A DNA stretch of 64,000 bases, from assembly GCA_021151695.1 (NCBI GenBank), contig JAGKWU010000002.1, positions 1-64,000 on the forward strand, in the 5' to 3' direction. Under the pieces are notes generated by a model, which was not told the DNA's origin, did no database searches, and saw only the letters and a list, made by a program, of their open reading frames with translations. Each line of letters starts with the position of its first letter. The first letter of the stretch is position 1. Positions 33,271 to 41,848 of the stretch are shown one piece after another. This DNA is from Cellvibrionaceae bacterium. GTDB lineage: Bacteria > Pseudomonadota > Gammaproteobacteria > Pseudomonadales > Cellvibrionaceae. The position numbers were made by a program, and so were the translations under genes.

Positions 33271-35676
33271 TTGAATCAATTTATAGATCGATTACCCGAA
33301 TATCCCCTGAGTCCGCTTTACCCTGAATTTATGCAGGCGCTAAAGCGGGGTACCTTATTACTCGAAGCCGAACCCGGTGCGGGCAAATCCACACTCGCTC
33401 CCTTATGGGTGTTGGATGCGCTCGCCGATGGACAAAAACTATTATTGGTACAGCCGCGTGTTCTCGCTGCGCAGGCGTTGGCGCAACGCCTTGCCGAGCT
33501 GGTGGGTGATGAGCTGGGCCGAACCGTCGGTTATCAAGTTCCCTACGATAATTGCAGCGGCGATCAGACGCGCTTGCTCGTCACCACGCCGGGGATTCTG
33601 CTGCAATTTTTATTGCAAGATCCAACGCTCGACGGCATCGCCTGCGTAATGCTGGATGAAATTCACGAGCGCGCTGTCAATCAGGATACCGCCTGGGCCT
33701 GGTTGCAAGAGGTGCAAATACTGCGCGACGATTTACAACTTGTGTTGATGAGTGCAACACCTGATCCAGCGCTGCAACAACAAATTAGCAATCGCTTGTT
33801 TGCACCTGGCCGCTGCTTTCCGGTGACAACGGAATACCTGCCGGCAAAAACCAATCCCTATCCCGAAAAAGTGGCTGACCATGTGTTGCGTGCGCTTGCC
33901 AGCCACGATGAGTGGAAAACCAATTGCACACTGGTTTTTTTACCCGGTTGGTATGAAATAGAACAGTGCGCACAAGCATTGGCGGCGCGCTATCCGCAAC
34001 ATGGGGTTTACCGTTTGCACAGCCGTGTGCCAGCGACAGAGCAAAAACGCGCGCTTAATCCGGCATCGGGGCCGCGTTTGATTCTCGCCACGAATATTGC
34101 AGAAACGTCGCTGACCATTGCCGATGTCACCTTGGTTATTGATACGGGCCTGGTGCGTCGCCCGGATTACGAACAGCGCACGGGCCTCACACGTTTGCGC
34201 AATGCGCGCGTCAGCCAGGCGAGTGCGGCCCAGCGTCGCGGTCGTGCCGGCCGTGTGCGCGAGGGTCATTGCATTCGTCTCTGGTCGCAGGACCAACCGC
34301 TGGCGGCGGCTGATCTCCCCGAAATTCGCGCCACTGATTATTTGCCACTGGCACTGCGCCTCGCCCACTGGGGCAGTCCACCGCTGAGCCTGCCTTGGCT
34401 TGAGTCACCCAATCTGCTCGCGCTGGATTTTGCGCAGCAACAATTACAGCAAATGGGTTTACTGGATAGCGATTATAAAATCACGGCGAATGGCGAGAAG
34501 GTAAGCGAGCTGGGTACTCATCCGCGTGTCGCGGCATTTTTGTTGCAGCATAAAGCTGTCATCGGAGAGCAGGCTTTGTTGCTGGCACTCGCGCTGCATT
34601 TTGAATTGCCAGCGGAAACGGATCTTGATCAATTACTTGAGCAAGCCGGCAGCGAGCTGGCGCGCAATCGCCAATGGCAACAACAGCGCAAGCGTTGGTT
34701 GGGGCGCTTGCAGCTCAATGTCAACAATGAAAGCTTGCCGGCGAAACTGCTCGCCAATGCCTACAGCGACCGCATAGGTTTTCGGCAGGATTCCGGGCGC
34801 TACCGCCTCAACTCCGGTATCAGCGTGGATGTACAACTTGAATCGCCCTGGGCATTATTTCCGGTGATTAATCCCAAAGCCAAAGGCCACACAGGTTTGG
34901 GGATAGCCTTGCAGTTATCCGCCGAAGAGCAGCGCGCACTTAGCCAACATACTTCTCAATTAGTCTTTAAAAATGGCTGGCAGGATCATAGCCAGTGGCG
35001 CATGGGCGGTGTGGTGATTGACGAGCAATTTTCGCCTGTGGCTGCCGATAAAGTTGCCGCGCGTTTGCTGGTGCATATTCGCGAACTGATTGCTGAAAAA
35101 GGTTTGGAGCAACTCGGCTGGAGCGATGGCGCACGCCGGTTGTTACAACGTGCTCGCCTGGTGGCCGAACAGGGCTTGCTGGATTTGCCCAAGCTGGACG
35201 ATGCCCATTTAATTGCCGCACTCGATCAATGGCTGTTGCCTTTTTTAAACGCGCAGACACGAATCGATCAATTACCCTGGCATGACGCACTGGAATTTTA
35301 TCTCGGTTACGAACACTGTCAGCGCATAGCCCAGTTGCTGCCCGAAAAAATTGAACTGCCCAGTGGTCGCGCCGTCATAGTGGAGTTTTCGGCGGAAGGC
35401 GTGCCGCAAGTTTCGGCGAAATTGCAGGAATTTTTTGGTTGCGAACAATTGCAACTTGCCGATGGCAAAATCCCGCTCAAGATTCATTTGTTATCGCCCA
35501 ATGGCAGCCCGCTCGCCATCACCACCAATTTGCAAACCTTTTGGCAGCAGGCGTATCCTGAGGTCCGCAAAGAAATGCGCGGTCGTTACCCGCGTCACCC
35601 CTGGCCGGATGATCCGCTTGCCCACGAGGCCACCGCACTTACCAAACGCAAACTGCAACAGCAACAACAGCCCTGA
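33271..35676 (+). CDS. hrpB: ATP-dependent RNA helicase HrpB
   Basis: This 801-residue DEAH-box-type helicase has Walker A EAEPGAGKST, motif II LDEIHER (DEIH), motif III MSATP, motif V TNIAETSLTI, and motif VI QRRGRAGR. A winged-helix/ratchet part and the HrpB C-terminal domain (ending RGRYPRHPWPDDP, typical for HrpB) follow. The TTG start at 33271 is supported by AAGAGAAATC and by normal alignment of the first residues with family openings. The gene starts 10 bases after the TonB-receptor stop and may be cotranscribed. The cellular role of HrpB is not well established. Confidence 0.95.
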   Translation: MNQFIDRLPEYPLSPLYPEFMQALKRGTLLLEAEPGAGKSTLAPLWVLDALADGQKLLLVQPRVLAAQALAQRLAELVGDELGRTVGYQVPYDNCSGDQTRLLVTTPGILLQFLLQDPTLDGIACVMLDEIHERAVNQDTAWAWLQEVQILRDDLQLVLMSATPDPALQQQISNRLFAPGRCFPVTTEYLPAKTNPYPEKVADHVLRALASHDEWKTNCTLVFLPGWYEIEQCAQALAARYPQHGVYRLHSRVPATEQKRALNPASGPRLILATNIAETSLTIADVTLVIDTGLVRRPDYEQRTGLTRLRNARVSQASAAQRRGRAGRVREGHCIRLWSQDQPLAAADLPEIRATDYLPLALRLAHWGSPPLSLPWLESPNLLALDFAQQQLQQMGLLDSDYKITANGEKVSELGTHPRVAAFLLQHKAVIGEQALLLALALHFELPAETDLDQLLEQAGSELARNRQWQQQRKRWLGRLQLNVNNESLPAKLLANAYSDRIGFRQDSGRYRLNSGISVDVQLESPWALFPVINPKAKGHTGLGIALQLSAEEQRALSQHTSQLVFKNGWQDHSQWRMGGVVIDEQFSPVAADKVAARLLVHIRELIAEKGLEQLGWSDGARRLLQRARLVAEQGLLDLPKLDDAHLIAALDQWLLPFLNAQTRIDQLPWHDALEFYLGYEHCQRIAQLLPEKIELPSGRAVIVEFSAEGVPQVSAKLQEFFGCEQLQLADGKIPLKIHLLSPNGSPLAITTNLQTFWQQAYPEVRKEMRGRYPRHPWPDDPLAHEATALTKRKLQQQQQP

Positions 35677-35705
35677 CAGCATCGATAGGGCTTGAGAGAG
35701 ATGAT

Positions 35706-36104
35706 ATGAACAAACTGGAAAATGGTTATGTCACCGGCAACGTCAATTGGCTACTGCGCGCCGAGGGCCTGGCAATTTTTGCGTTTGCGTTGATGGCGTA
35801 CAATTTTCTCGGTTACGACTGGGGCTTTTTTATTTTAGCTTTCTTTGCGCCCGACCTTGCGCTCTTTGCCTATTTTCACGGTCGTACCACAGGCGCTATT
35901 TTTTATAACCTGACCCATTCCTATATTATTCCGCTGATGCTATTCGCCTACGGCTTTATGGTATCGTCATCTGATGCAGATCGCATTGCCACTGTGTGGA
36001 TTGCCCACGTGGGTTTTGATCGCGCATTGGGTTTCGGTTTGAAATACGCGCGTGGGTTTCGCTATACGCATTTTGGCAAGCTTGGTCGTAAAAACGAGGG
36101 TTAA
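35706..36104 (+). CDS. DUF4260 membrane protein
   Basis: This 132-residue integral membrane protein has about four hydrophobic helices, with WLLRAEGLAIFAFALMAY, FILAFFAPDLALFAYFHG, NLTHSYIIPLML, and the conserved ending IAHVGFDRALGFGLKYARGF. These are DUF4260 signatures; the family has no known function. GAGAGATGAT lies before the ATG. It follows hrpB by 29 bases. Confidence 0.85.
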   Translation: MNKLENGYVTGNVNWLLRAEGLAIFAFALMAYNFLGYDWGFFILAFFAPDLALFAYFHGRTTGAIFYNLTHSYIIPLMLFAYGFMVSSSDADRIATVWIAHVGFDRALGFGLKYARGFRYTHFGKLGRKNEG

Positions 36105-36130
36105 ACCACTTACCAAATAGGTAATCCATT

Positions 36131-36337
36131 ATGGGTGATGCCACAAGTTTATTGATTGGATTAGTGTTTGGCTCTATCGGCGTTGGCTATTGTATTTATG
36201 GCAAAAAGCAGCGGCGAATGATGGCATTTATATCCGGTCTGGCACTGATCGGATTGCCCTATGTAGTGACCAGTAATCTTGTTTTGGTAGTAGCATCGCT
36301 GGTGGCCATGTGCCTGCCGGTATTTATCAAGTTATAA
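36131..36337 (+). CDS. Small two-helix membrane protein
   Basis: This 68-residue protein has a first helix at about 5-24 (SLLIGLVFGSIGVGYCIYG), a basic loop KKQRRMM, and one or two further helices with GLPYVVTSNLVLVVAS. The pattern is known from conserved small gammaproteobacterial inner-membrane proteins without assigned role. It lies 26 bases after the DUF4260 gene on the same strand. Confidence 0.7.
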   Translation: MGDATSLLIGLVFGSIGVGYCIYGKKQRRMMAFISGLALIGLPYVVTSNLVLVVASLVAMCLPVFIKL

Positions 36338-36364
36338 AATATACTGAGCGAGGGCTCTTTAATC

Positions 36365-36838
36365 ATGAATATGAACGGCCATTACTCCGCCTTCGCCAAA
36401 GCAACTTCACGCGTTTGCGGTCACCCCATTGTTTTTGTGTTAGCAGTGTTTGTGATTCTGATGTGGATCATCACCGGACCATTGTTTGGTTTTAGCGATA
36501 CCTGGCAATTGGTGATCAACACGGCAACCACTATCATTACCTTCCTGATGGTATTTTTAATCCAGAGCACACAAAATCGCGATACCGAAGCTATCCAGGT
36601 AAAACTCGACGAACTGATTCGCGCAACCAAAGGTGCACACAATATTTTGCTCGACCTTGAAGATATGGATGACGAGCAGCTTGATGAGATCCGCCTGCAT
36701 TACCAGGTGCTGGCAAAGCTCGCGCGTGAAGCAATCAAGAGTGGTAAGTTGGATACTGATACACCCGAGTATGAACGCCTGAAGGAAGAGATTGAGGTGG
36801 AAGCTGAAGTGAATGACGATAAAGCGCCTGAGCAATAA
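36365..36838 (+). CDS. Low-affinity iron permease family protein
   Basis: This 157-residue protein has two close transmembrane helices (HPIVFVLAVFVILMWIITGP and LVINTATTIITFLMVFLIQS) followed by a cytoplasmic helical region with QNRDTEAIQVKLDELIRA. This is the prokaryotic family related to part of the yeast low-affinity iron transporter Fet4. Iron transport has not been shown for most bacterial members. It is the last gene of a possible small membrane-protein cluster and precedes the sigma-factor gene by 28 bases. Confidence 0.87.
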   Translation: MNMNGHYSAFAKATSRVCGHPIVFVLAVFVILMWIITGPLFGFSDTWQLVINTATTIITFLMVFLIQSTQNRDTEAIQVKLDELIRATKGAHNILLDLEDMDDEQLDEIRLHYQVLAKLAREAIKSGKLDTDTPEYERLKEEIEVEAEVNDDKAPEQ

Positions 36839-36866
36839 TTGATAATTCTCAAATTGGATTCTCTCT

Positions 36867-38108
36867 TTGTACAATCCCAAACTTACTGCAGAAATCAGCA
36901 GCATCTACCAACGTGAAGCACGCCGCGTGCGCGCGACACTGATTCGTTTGTTGCGCGATTTCGATCTTGCGGAAGAGGCATTGCACGATGCGTTTATGGC
37001 GGCCTTGTCGCAATGGCCGGAGCAGGGCATTCCGCAAAATCCGCGTGCCTGGCTGGTATCCGCCGGGCGTTTTAAAGCCATCGACCATCTGCGCCGTCGC
37101 GCGCGTTTTAACGATTCCCTCGCCAGCGAAATTGACGAACTGGAATCTGTGAGCGACAGCGAAGACTGGCTGGACGATGATATTGGCGATGACCAACTCA
37201 AACTTATTTTTACCTGCTGTCACCCCAGCCTTGCACCTGAAGCGCAGCTTGCACTCACGTTGCGCGAAGTCTGCGGCCTCACGACGGAAGAAATTGCGCG
37301 TGCTTTTTTAACCACACCCAGCACGCTCGCCCAGCGCATAGTGCGCGCTAAGAATAAAATTCGCGATGCAGCTATTCCCTATGAGGTTCCTGCGCGCAAT
37401 GAATTGCCCGAGCGGTTGCGCGCCGTGTTGCAAGCTATTTATCTCGTTTTTAATGAAGGCTATTCCGCCTCGGCGGGCGATAGTCTGGTGCGGGCCGATC
37501 TGGCGCAGGAGGCCATTCGTCTTGGTCGCCTGCTGATGGAGTTGTTGCCCGAACCTGAGGTATTGGGTCTACTGGCACTCATGCTGGTACAGGATTCGCG
37601 CCGCGTCGCGCGGGTAGATGCACAGGGCGATTTGATTGTGCTGGAAGATCAGGATCGCTCCCTGTGGAATCGCGCGCAGGTAGCCGAGGGCTCGGTGCTG
37701 ATCCAACGCGCCTTGAGTGGCGGTGGGGCTGGCATCTACAGCATTCAGGCCGCCATAGCTGCCATTCATGGCGAAGCGCCCAGCGCGGCCGAAACGGATT
37801 GGGCTGAAATTGTTGGCCTTTATGATCTGCTGTTGCGCATGTCGCCATCGCCTATCGTTGAGCTTAATCGCGCTGTGGCAGTGGCCATGCGCGATGGTCC
37901 CGAGGTGGGGTTGGCGTTGGTAAACGCATTGGCAGACCGCGGTGAGCTGGGCGACTATCATTTACTGCATGCCGCCCGCGCGGATATGCACCGCCGTTTG
38001 GGGCAGTCAGCCGAGGCCCTGGCCGCGTACGAACAGGCGTTGCGTTTGACTAAACAGGAGCCGGAGCGCCGCTTTCTGCAAAAAAGAATGGCGCGCTTGA
38101 GCTGCTGA
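36867..38108 (+). CDS. ECF-type RNA polymerase sigma factor (ECF42-like, DUF6596)
   Basis: This 413-residue protein has sigma region 2 near residues 15-80 (RDFDLAEEALHDAFMAAL, then PRAWLVSAGRFKAIDHLRRRAR), region 4 near 120-175 (LTLREVCGLTTEEIARAFLT), and a C-terminal TPR-like domain of about 220 residues (VFNEGYSAS, ELNRAVAVAMRDG, HAARADMHRRLG) that marks the ECF42 group. These sigma factors lack an anti-sigma factor and are typically encoded with DGPF/YCII proteins; one is found here at 39858. The only reasonable start is TTG at 36867. It probably directs transcription of the genes to 40755. Confidence 0.92.
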   Translation: MYNPKLTAEISSIYQREARRVRATLIRLLRDFDLAEEALHDAFMAALSQWPEQGIPQNPRAWLVSAGRFKAIDHLRRRARFNDSLASEIDELESVSDSEDWLDDDIGDDQLKLIFTCCHPSLAPEAQLALTLREVCGLTTEEIARAFLTTPSTLAQRIVRAKNKIRDAAIPYEVPARNELPERLRAVLQAIYLVFNEGYSASAGDSLVRADLAQEAIRLGRLLMELLPEPEVLGLLALMLVQDSRRVARVDAQGDLIVLEDQDRSLWNRAQVAEGSVLIQRALSGGGAGIYSIQAAIAAIHGEAPSAAETDWAEIVGLYDLLLRMSPSPIVELNRAVAVAMRDGPEVGLALVNALADRGELGDYHLLHAARADMHRRLGQSAEALAAYEQALRLTKQEPERRFLQKRMARLSC

Positions 38109-38234
38109 TAAAAACGATAAAAATATTTTTGCCTGTGTGTCGATTTGCCAGGATGGCGTTCGACTAGTTAGTAACCCGCCAGCAAATCGCTTGCCGCCTG
38201 GTGGTTTATTCACCCCATTAAGGAGTAATGCATC

Positions 38235-38367
38235 GTGCAAAAAATTGTTCCCTTTCTCTGGTTTGACAGCAATGCCGAAGAGGCTGCGAATTTCTACACA
38301 AGTATCTTTAACGATTCTGCTATCACCCATGTTGGCCGCGCTGCAACAGGCTTACGACAACGCATAA
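38235..38367 (+). pseudogene. Collapsed PhnB/VOC-type gene
   Basis: AGGAG and the GTG at 38235 open a frame reading VQKIVPFLWFDSNAEEAANF, then YTSIFNDSAITHVG, the characteristic N-terminus of the 3-demethylubiquinone-9 methyltransferase-like VOC family. It is followed in another frame by LAALQQAYDNA and TAA (ending 38367), the characteristic C-terminus of the same family. About 110-120 residues expected between them are missing, with the junction near 38328-38333. An internal deletion with frameshift is the simplest explanation. It sits in the sigma-factor cluster, where PhnB-like genes are common companions. Confidence 0.75.
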
Positions 38368-38393
38368 ACCATCAACTGCTAAGGAGATAACAA

Positions 38394-38741
38394 ATGAAAT
38401 ACACAGGTAGCTGCCATTGCGGCGCGATTAAATTTGAAGCGGAAGGCGAACTCAAAGGCGCGGTGGATTGTAACTGCTCCATCTGCTCACGCAAGGCAAC
38501 GCTCTTGTGGTTTGTGCCCAAAACCCATTTTCATTTGTTAACACCGGACGACAAACTTACAACTTATACCTTTAACAAGCACATCATCAAACACAGGTTT
38601 TGCTCCGTGTGCGGTGTGCAGCCTTTTGGTGAAGCAGTAGATCCCAAGGGGGTTCCCACCGTGGCGGTTAATATTCGTTGCCTTGAGGGTGTGGATATCT
38701 CATCGATTCCTGTTCATCACTACGACGGAAAATCCGTCTGA
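38394..38741 (+). CDS. GFA family protein
   Basis: This 115-residue zinc-binding GFA-fold protein has cysteine groups GSCHCGAIKFEAEGEL, DCNCSICSRKATLLWF and HRFCSVCGVQPFGEAVD. Homologues are often called glutathione-dependent formaldehyde-activating enzymes, mostly without proof of substrate. AAGGAG precedes the ATG at good distance. It is part of the sigma-factor cluster and differs clearly from the GFA protein at 15962. Confidence 0.88.
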   Translation: MKYTGSCHCGAIKFEAEGELKGAVDCNCSICSRKATLLWFVPKTHFHLLTPDDKLTTYTFNKHIIKHRFCSVCGVQPFGEAVDPKGVPTVAVNIRCLEGVDISSIPVHHYDGKSV

Positions 38742-38767
38742 TTAGGTTTAAATTTTGGAGATATATC

Positions 38768-39172
38768 ATGACCACGAAAGTATTTGTAAACCTCGCTGTA
38801 AAAGACCTGGAAAAATCCAAAACGTTTTTTGGCAAATTGGGCTACAGCTTCAATGCACAATTCACTGACGAAAACGCTGCTTGCATGGTAATTAGCGATA
38901 CCATTTACACCATGCTGCTCACCGAGCCCTTCTTTAAAAACTTCACCAACAAAGCCATTGTGGATGCAAAGGAAGCGACTGAAGTGTTGGTGTGCCTGTC
39001 GGCTAATAGCCGTGAAGAAGTGGATGAGATAGTGCGCAAAGCCGTAGCCGCAGGCGCGCGTCTTTATAAAGATCCGCAAGACTACGGCTTTATGTACAGC
39101 CACAGTTTTGAAGATCTGGATGGGCACCAATGGGAATTTGTGTACATGAACCCCGAGCACGTTCAAGGTTAA
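38768..39172 (+). CDS. VOC family (glyoxalase-like) protein
   Basis: This 134-residue protein of the vicinal-oxygen-chelate fold has two beta-alpha-beta-beta-beta modules: KVFVNLAVKDLEKSKTFFGKLGY and the C-terminal GFMYSHSFEDLDGHQWEFVYM. It is likely metal-dependent, as glyoxalases and thiol transferases are; the closest known pattern is the YkcA/lactoylglutathione lyase-like group. It lies 26 bases after the GFA gene and seems part of the sigma-factor regulon. Confidence 0.88.
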   Translation: MTTKVFVNLAVKDLEKSKTFFGKLGYSFNAQFTDENAACMVISDTIYTMLLTEPFFKNFTNKAIVDAKEATEVLVCLSANSREEVDEIVRKAVAAGARLYKDPQDYGFMYSHSFEDLDGHQWEFVYMNPEHVQG

Positions 39173-39197
39173 TCAATCCAGAAAGGAGATGTGGATT

Positions 39198-39836
39198 ATG
39201 TTGCGAAAAATGTTAATTGCAGTGGTGGTTTTGATCGGCGCACTTTTACTTTACGCTGCCACCAAACCAGATCAATTTAGTGTAGTGCGGAGCACTACCA
39301 TTAGTGCCAGCCCGGTGGTTGTGTTTGAGCAGCTGAATGATTTTAAACGCTGGCAAGCCTGGTCGCCCTGGGAAAAAATGGATCCTGCCATGCAGCGTAC
39401 CTACTCAGGTAGCGCAGCGGGTGTGGGAAGTGTGTATGCCTGGAACGGCAACGATAAAGTGGGGCAGGGCCGTATGGAAATTCTTAAATCCGACGCGCCC
39501 AATAATCTGGTGATCAAACTGGATTTCCTTAAACCCTTTGATAGCCACAATACCGCTGAATTTACAGTGACCGCCCAAGGCACTGCAACAACCGTGAGTT
39601 GGGAAATGCGCGGCCCCAATTTATTTATCGGCAAAGTGATGGGTGTGTTTGTGGATATGGATAAAATGATCGGCAAGGATTTTGAAAGCGGCCTCGCCAA
39701 TTTGAAAAAACTGGCAGAACAGCAAGCTCACACGCCAATAGCCACGCAGCCTGAACAATCATCTGCTGCGCAATCTACTACAACATCGTCATCACAAGAT
39801 CCATCAGCAGAACAGCCAGCGCCTCAGGCGCAATAG
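39198..39836 (+). CDS. SRPBCC family protein with N-terminal membrane anchor
   Basis: This 212-residue protein begins with a transmembrane segment (MLIAVVVLIGALLLYAATKP) and then has a START-like polyketide-cyclase/SRPBCC domain (STTISASPVVVFEQLNDFKRWQAWSPWEKM through DKMIGKDFESGLANLKKLAE). A Gln/Ser/Thr/Pro-rich tail of about 40 residues ends it. The ATG at 39189 is only one base from AGGAG, so the ATG at 39198 is taken as the start. It probably binds hydrophobic ligands at the membrane; the substrate is unknown. It belongs to the sigma-factor cluster. Confidence 0.85.
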   Translation: MLRKMLIAVVVLIGALLLYAATKPDQFSVVRSTTISASPVVVFEQLNDFKRWQAWSPWEKMDPAMQRTYSGSAAGVGSVYAWNGNDKVGQGRMEILKSDAPNNLVIKLDFLKPFDSHNTAEFTVTAQGTATTVSWEMRGPNLFIGKVMGVFVDMDKMIGKDFESGLANLKKLAEQQAHTPIATQPEQSSAAQSTTTSSSQDPSAEQPAPQAQ

Positions 39837-39857
39837 TTGTTAACACAGGAGCAGCTC

Positions 39858-40247
39858 ATGAAATATCTTTGCCTGGTTTACTACGAAGAAAAATCCATCA
39901 ACGCCATGACCCAAAGTGAGTGGCGTTCACTCAACGAAGAGTGTGTCGCCTGCGGAGAGGATTTGCGCGCGGGAGGTTACATGTTGGGCGGGAGTGCCTT
40001 ACACTCCACCAATACGGCGACCAGTGTGCGTGTGCGCGATGGCAAAACGATGATTACCGATGGTCCTTTTGCAGAAACCAAAGAGCAACTCGCGGGCTTT
40101 TATTTATTGGATGCGCGCGACCTTAATGAAGCCATACAATTGGCCAGCAAAATTCCGCCAGCGCGTTTGGGCTGCGTAGAAATCCGGCCAATCAGGGAAC
40201 TGGACCCTACCAAAGATGAACGATTCCAAGTTGACTATGCCAATTGA
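39858..40247 (+). CDS. DGPF/YCII-related protein
   Basis: The ATG at 39858 follows AGGAGCAGCTC and opens a 129-residue protein beginning MKYLCLVYYEEKSINAMTQ. Its conserved DGPF motif appears as MITDGPFAETKEQLAGFYLL, and PPARLGCVEIRPIRE follows. The fold is ferredoxin-like. DGPF proteins are the standard genomic partners of ECF42 sigma factors and may be involved in their regulation. Its 3' end overlaps the GyrI-like gene by about 30 bases. Confidence 0.92.
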   Translation: MKYLCLVYYEEKSINAMTQSEWRSLNEECVACGEDLRAGGYMLGGSALHSTNTATSVRVRDGKTMITDGPFAETKEQLAGFYLLDARDLNEAIQLASKIPPARLGCVEIRPIRELDPTKDERFQVDYAN

Positions 40248-40755
40248 CTCCAAAGCGCAGCGGCAAGGCCTGACGCCGCCGCGCCTTGTGAATCGCGAGC
40301 CTATGCTACTGACCGGTTTGCGCGAGGCTATGTGCGAAAATTTTTCGCAAGAAATACCGCGCTTATGGCAAAAATTTGGTGGCATGCTCGACCAGATCTC
40401 GCACAAAGTTGATCGCAATTGTTACGGGCTTTGCATGAAGGAGGCGCAGGATAGCCCCGAGTTTTATTATATGGCCTGTTGTGAAGTCAGCGATTTTGGC
40501 GATCTTCCCGCTGCGCTTAGTCCGGTGATTTTACCGTCGCATTGCTACGCTGTATTTCAGCATCCGGGGTCGGTAATTCATATCAAGGAAACCATGATTG
40601 CCATCTTTGATGAATGGTTACCGCATTCGGATTATGAGTTGGTACAACAGTCTGCCCATTGTTTGCATCACCTTGAAAAGTACGGTGAGCAATTTAATCC
40701 CGAAACGGGGTTGGGTGGTGTTGAGATATGGGTGCCCGTCGCTCCTCGCAGGTAA
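40216..40755 (+). CDS. GyrI-like/AraC effector-binding-domain protein
   Basis: This 179-residue protein has a SOUL/GyrI-like small-molecule-binding fold: PRLVNREPMLLTGLREAM at the start, YYMACCEVSDFGDLP in the middle, and VILPSHCYAVFQHPG near the conserved Glu. The ending GGVEIWVPVAP is characteristic of effector-binding domains of AraC-type activators. No HTH domain is attached, so it is a stand-alone binding protein. The ATG at 40216 lies within the preceding gene; an alternative is the internal ATG at 40237. A terminator follows. Confidence 0.85.
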   Translation: MNDSKLTMPIDSKAQRQGLTPPRLVNREPMLLTGLREAMCENFSQEIPRLWQKFGGMLDQISHKVDRNCYGLCMKEAQDSPEFYYMACCEVSDFGDLPAALSPVILPSHCYAVFQHPGSVIHIKETMIAIFDEWLPHSDYELVQQSAHCLHHLEKYGEQFNPETGLGGVEIWVPVAPRR

Positions 40756-40784
40756 TAAATTTTACCAATGCTTTTTCCGCTCTT

Positions 40785-40813
40785 GAAAACGCAGCCATTG
40801 GCTGCGTTTTTTC
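40785..40813 (+). terminator. Terminator of the sigma-factor cluster
   Basis: AAAACGCAGCC, loop ATT, GGCTGCGTTTTTT gives a strong hairpin with T-run about 30 bases past the GyrI-like stop. Confidence 0.9.
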
Positions 40814-40996
40814 TATCTGCTTTTTTGCTAAAAAACGACGATTTTTCTTGCACAAAGCTTCCACATTGTTTGCATGCTGTTTGACGGATCTTTACGGGCT
40901 GCTGATCCATAATGCATTCATCGGGAAACGCGAATCCAATCGGACTTGCCCCGCATACCACCCCAATGTTGATTATTTTTGTACGAGGATTTTGCA

Positions 40997-41539
40997 ATGA
41001 AATCTATAGGATACTTACTTACCAGTTTGAGTGTTGCCGGTCTCCTGGGTGTAGCGGTTGCTGCACATAGCGCGGAGAAATCCAGCGCAGCGGCAACTGA
41101 AAAAACAGCAGCAGCAACAGATAAGCCGGAGTGCGATGACGCTAAAGCCGGTCACCACTATGGTAACCACGGTCGCGATGCCCACCACGGTCGTCAAGAT
41201 GGTGAGGGCGGCAGGGCTCCTTTTGATAAAATCCTGGGCCTGACCGATGCCCAGAAAAAAACGCTGGCAAGCGCCCGTGAAAAAGAACAGGCAGCAGCCG
41301 GCGATCTGCGCGAAAAAGTGATAGCAGCACAAGAGGCTATTTTTAAAGCGGCCGAGAGTAATGCCAGTGATGATGAGCTGAATAAACTGGCGGCAAACTC
41401 TGCCAGCCTGCGTGCCCAGCTAGAGCTTGGTCGTATCAAAATGCACCGCCAATTGGTGTCAATATTGACGCCTGAACAAAAGCAAAAGCTCACCGAATGG
41501 GAAGCGCAACACAAACCGGAGCGTCGTGAGCACATCTAA
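40997..41539 (+). CDS. Spy/CpxP-like periplasmic protein
   Basis: This 180-residue exported protein has a signal peptide (LTSLSVAGLLGVAVAAHSAE) and a His/Asp-rich linker (AGHHYGNHGRDAHHGRQDG) that may bind metal. A helical Spy-like domain follows (DKILGLTDAQKKTLASAREKEQA, then ALIFKAAESN-type and MHRQLVSILTPEQKQKLTEWE helices), with LTxxQ motifs present twice as in CpxP and Spy. The ATG at 40997 follows GAGGATTTTGC. It is probably a periplasmic chaperone or stress sensor; similar proteins respond to metals and envelope stress. No two-component partner is adjacent; the nearest lies at 44527-46813. Confidence 0.85.
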   Translation: MKSIGYLLTSLSVAGLLGVAVAAHSAEKSSAAATEKTAAATDKPECDDAKAGHHYGNHGRDAHHGRQDGEGGRAPFDKILGLTDAQKKTLASAREKEQAAAGDLREKVIAAQEAIFKAAESNASDDELNKLAANSASLRAQLELGRIKMHRQLVSILTPEQKQKLTEWEAQHKPERREHI

Positions 41540-41848
41540 TCGATAGGTTTGAATGGCATTTGTAAATCACCGGGCCACCCTCCAGCGGTGGTCCGTTAAC
41601 CTGGGAGTTTATTGATCCCTTCCGCTGTTTTGCACAGACCGATCAGCGGCTCTGTGCATTTTTATTTCAGTTCTTCGAGCGCCTGCCTGCGAACCACCAG
41701 ATTGTTCAGTTTCCGGTCACAGTTCCCTAATAGCGCCTATACTTCAGGATAAATTGCCGTCAGAGCGCTCGCTCTGGATGATGTACGGCACCTTTCCGCT
41801 AGTAATTCGCGCCCCAGCGGCGCAAGCAAGGAATCCGGGAGTGACTTT
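41540..41848. promoter_or_regulatory. Intergenic region before the chemoreceptor gene
   Basis: These 309 bases hold the terminator listed next and then about 180 bases leading to the chemoreceptor. I see no gene and no convincing FliA-type promoter. AGTGACTTT precedes the chemoreceptor ATG, with GGGAG 10 bases upstream as ribosome binding site. Confidence 0.45.
41631..41666 (+). terminator. Terminator after the Spy-like gene
   Basis: TGCACAGA and TCTGTGCA pair around CCGATCAGCGGC (itself partly pairable), then TTTTTATTT. It ends the transcript of the Spy-like gene. Confidence 0.8.
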
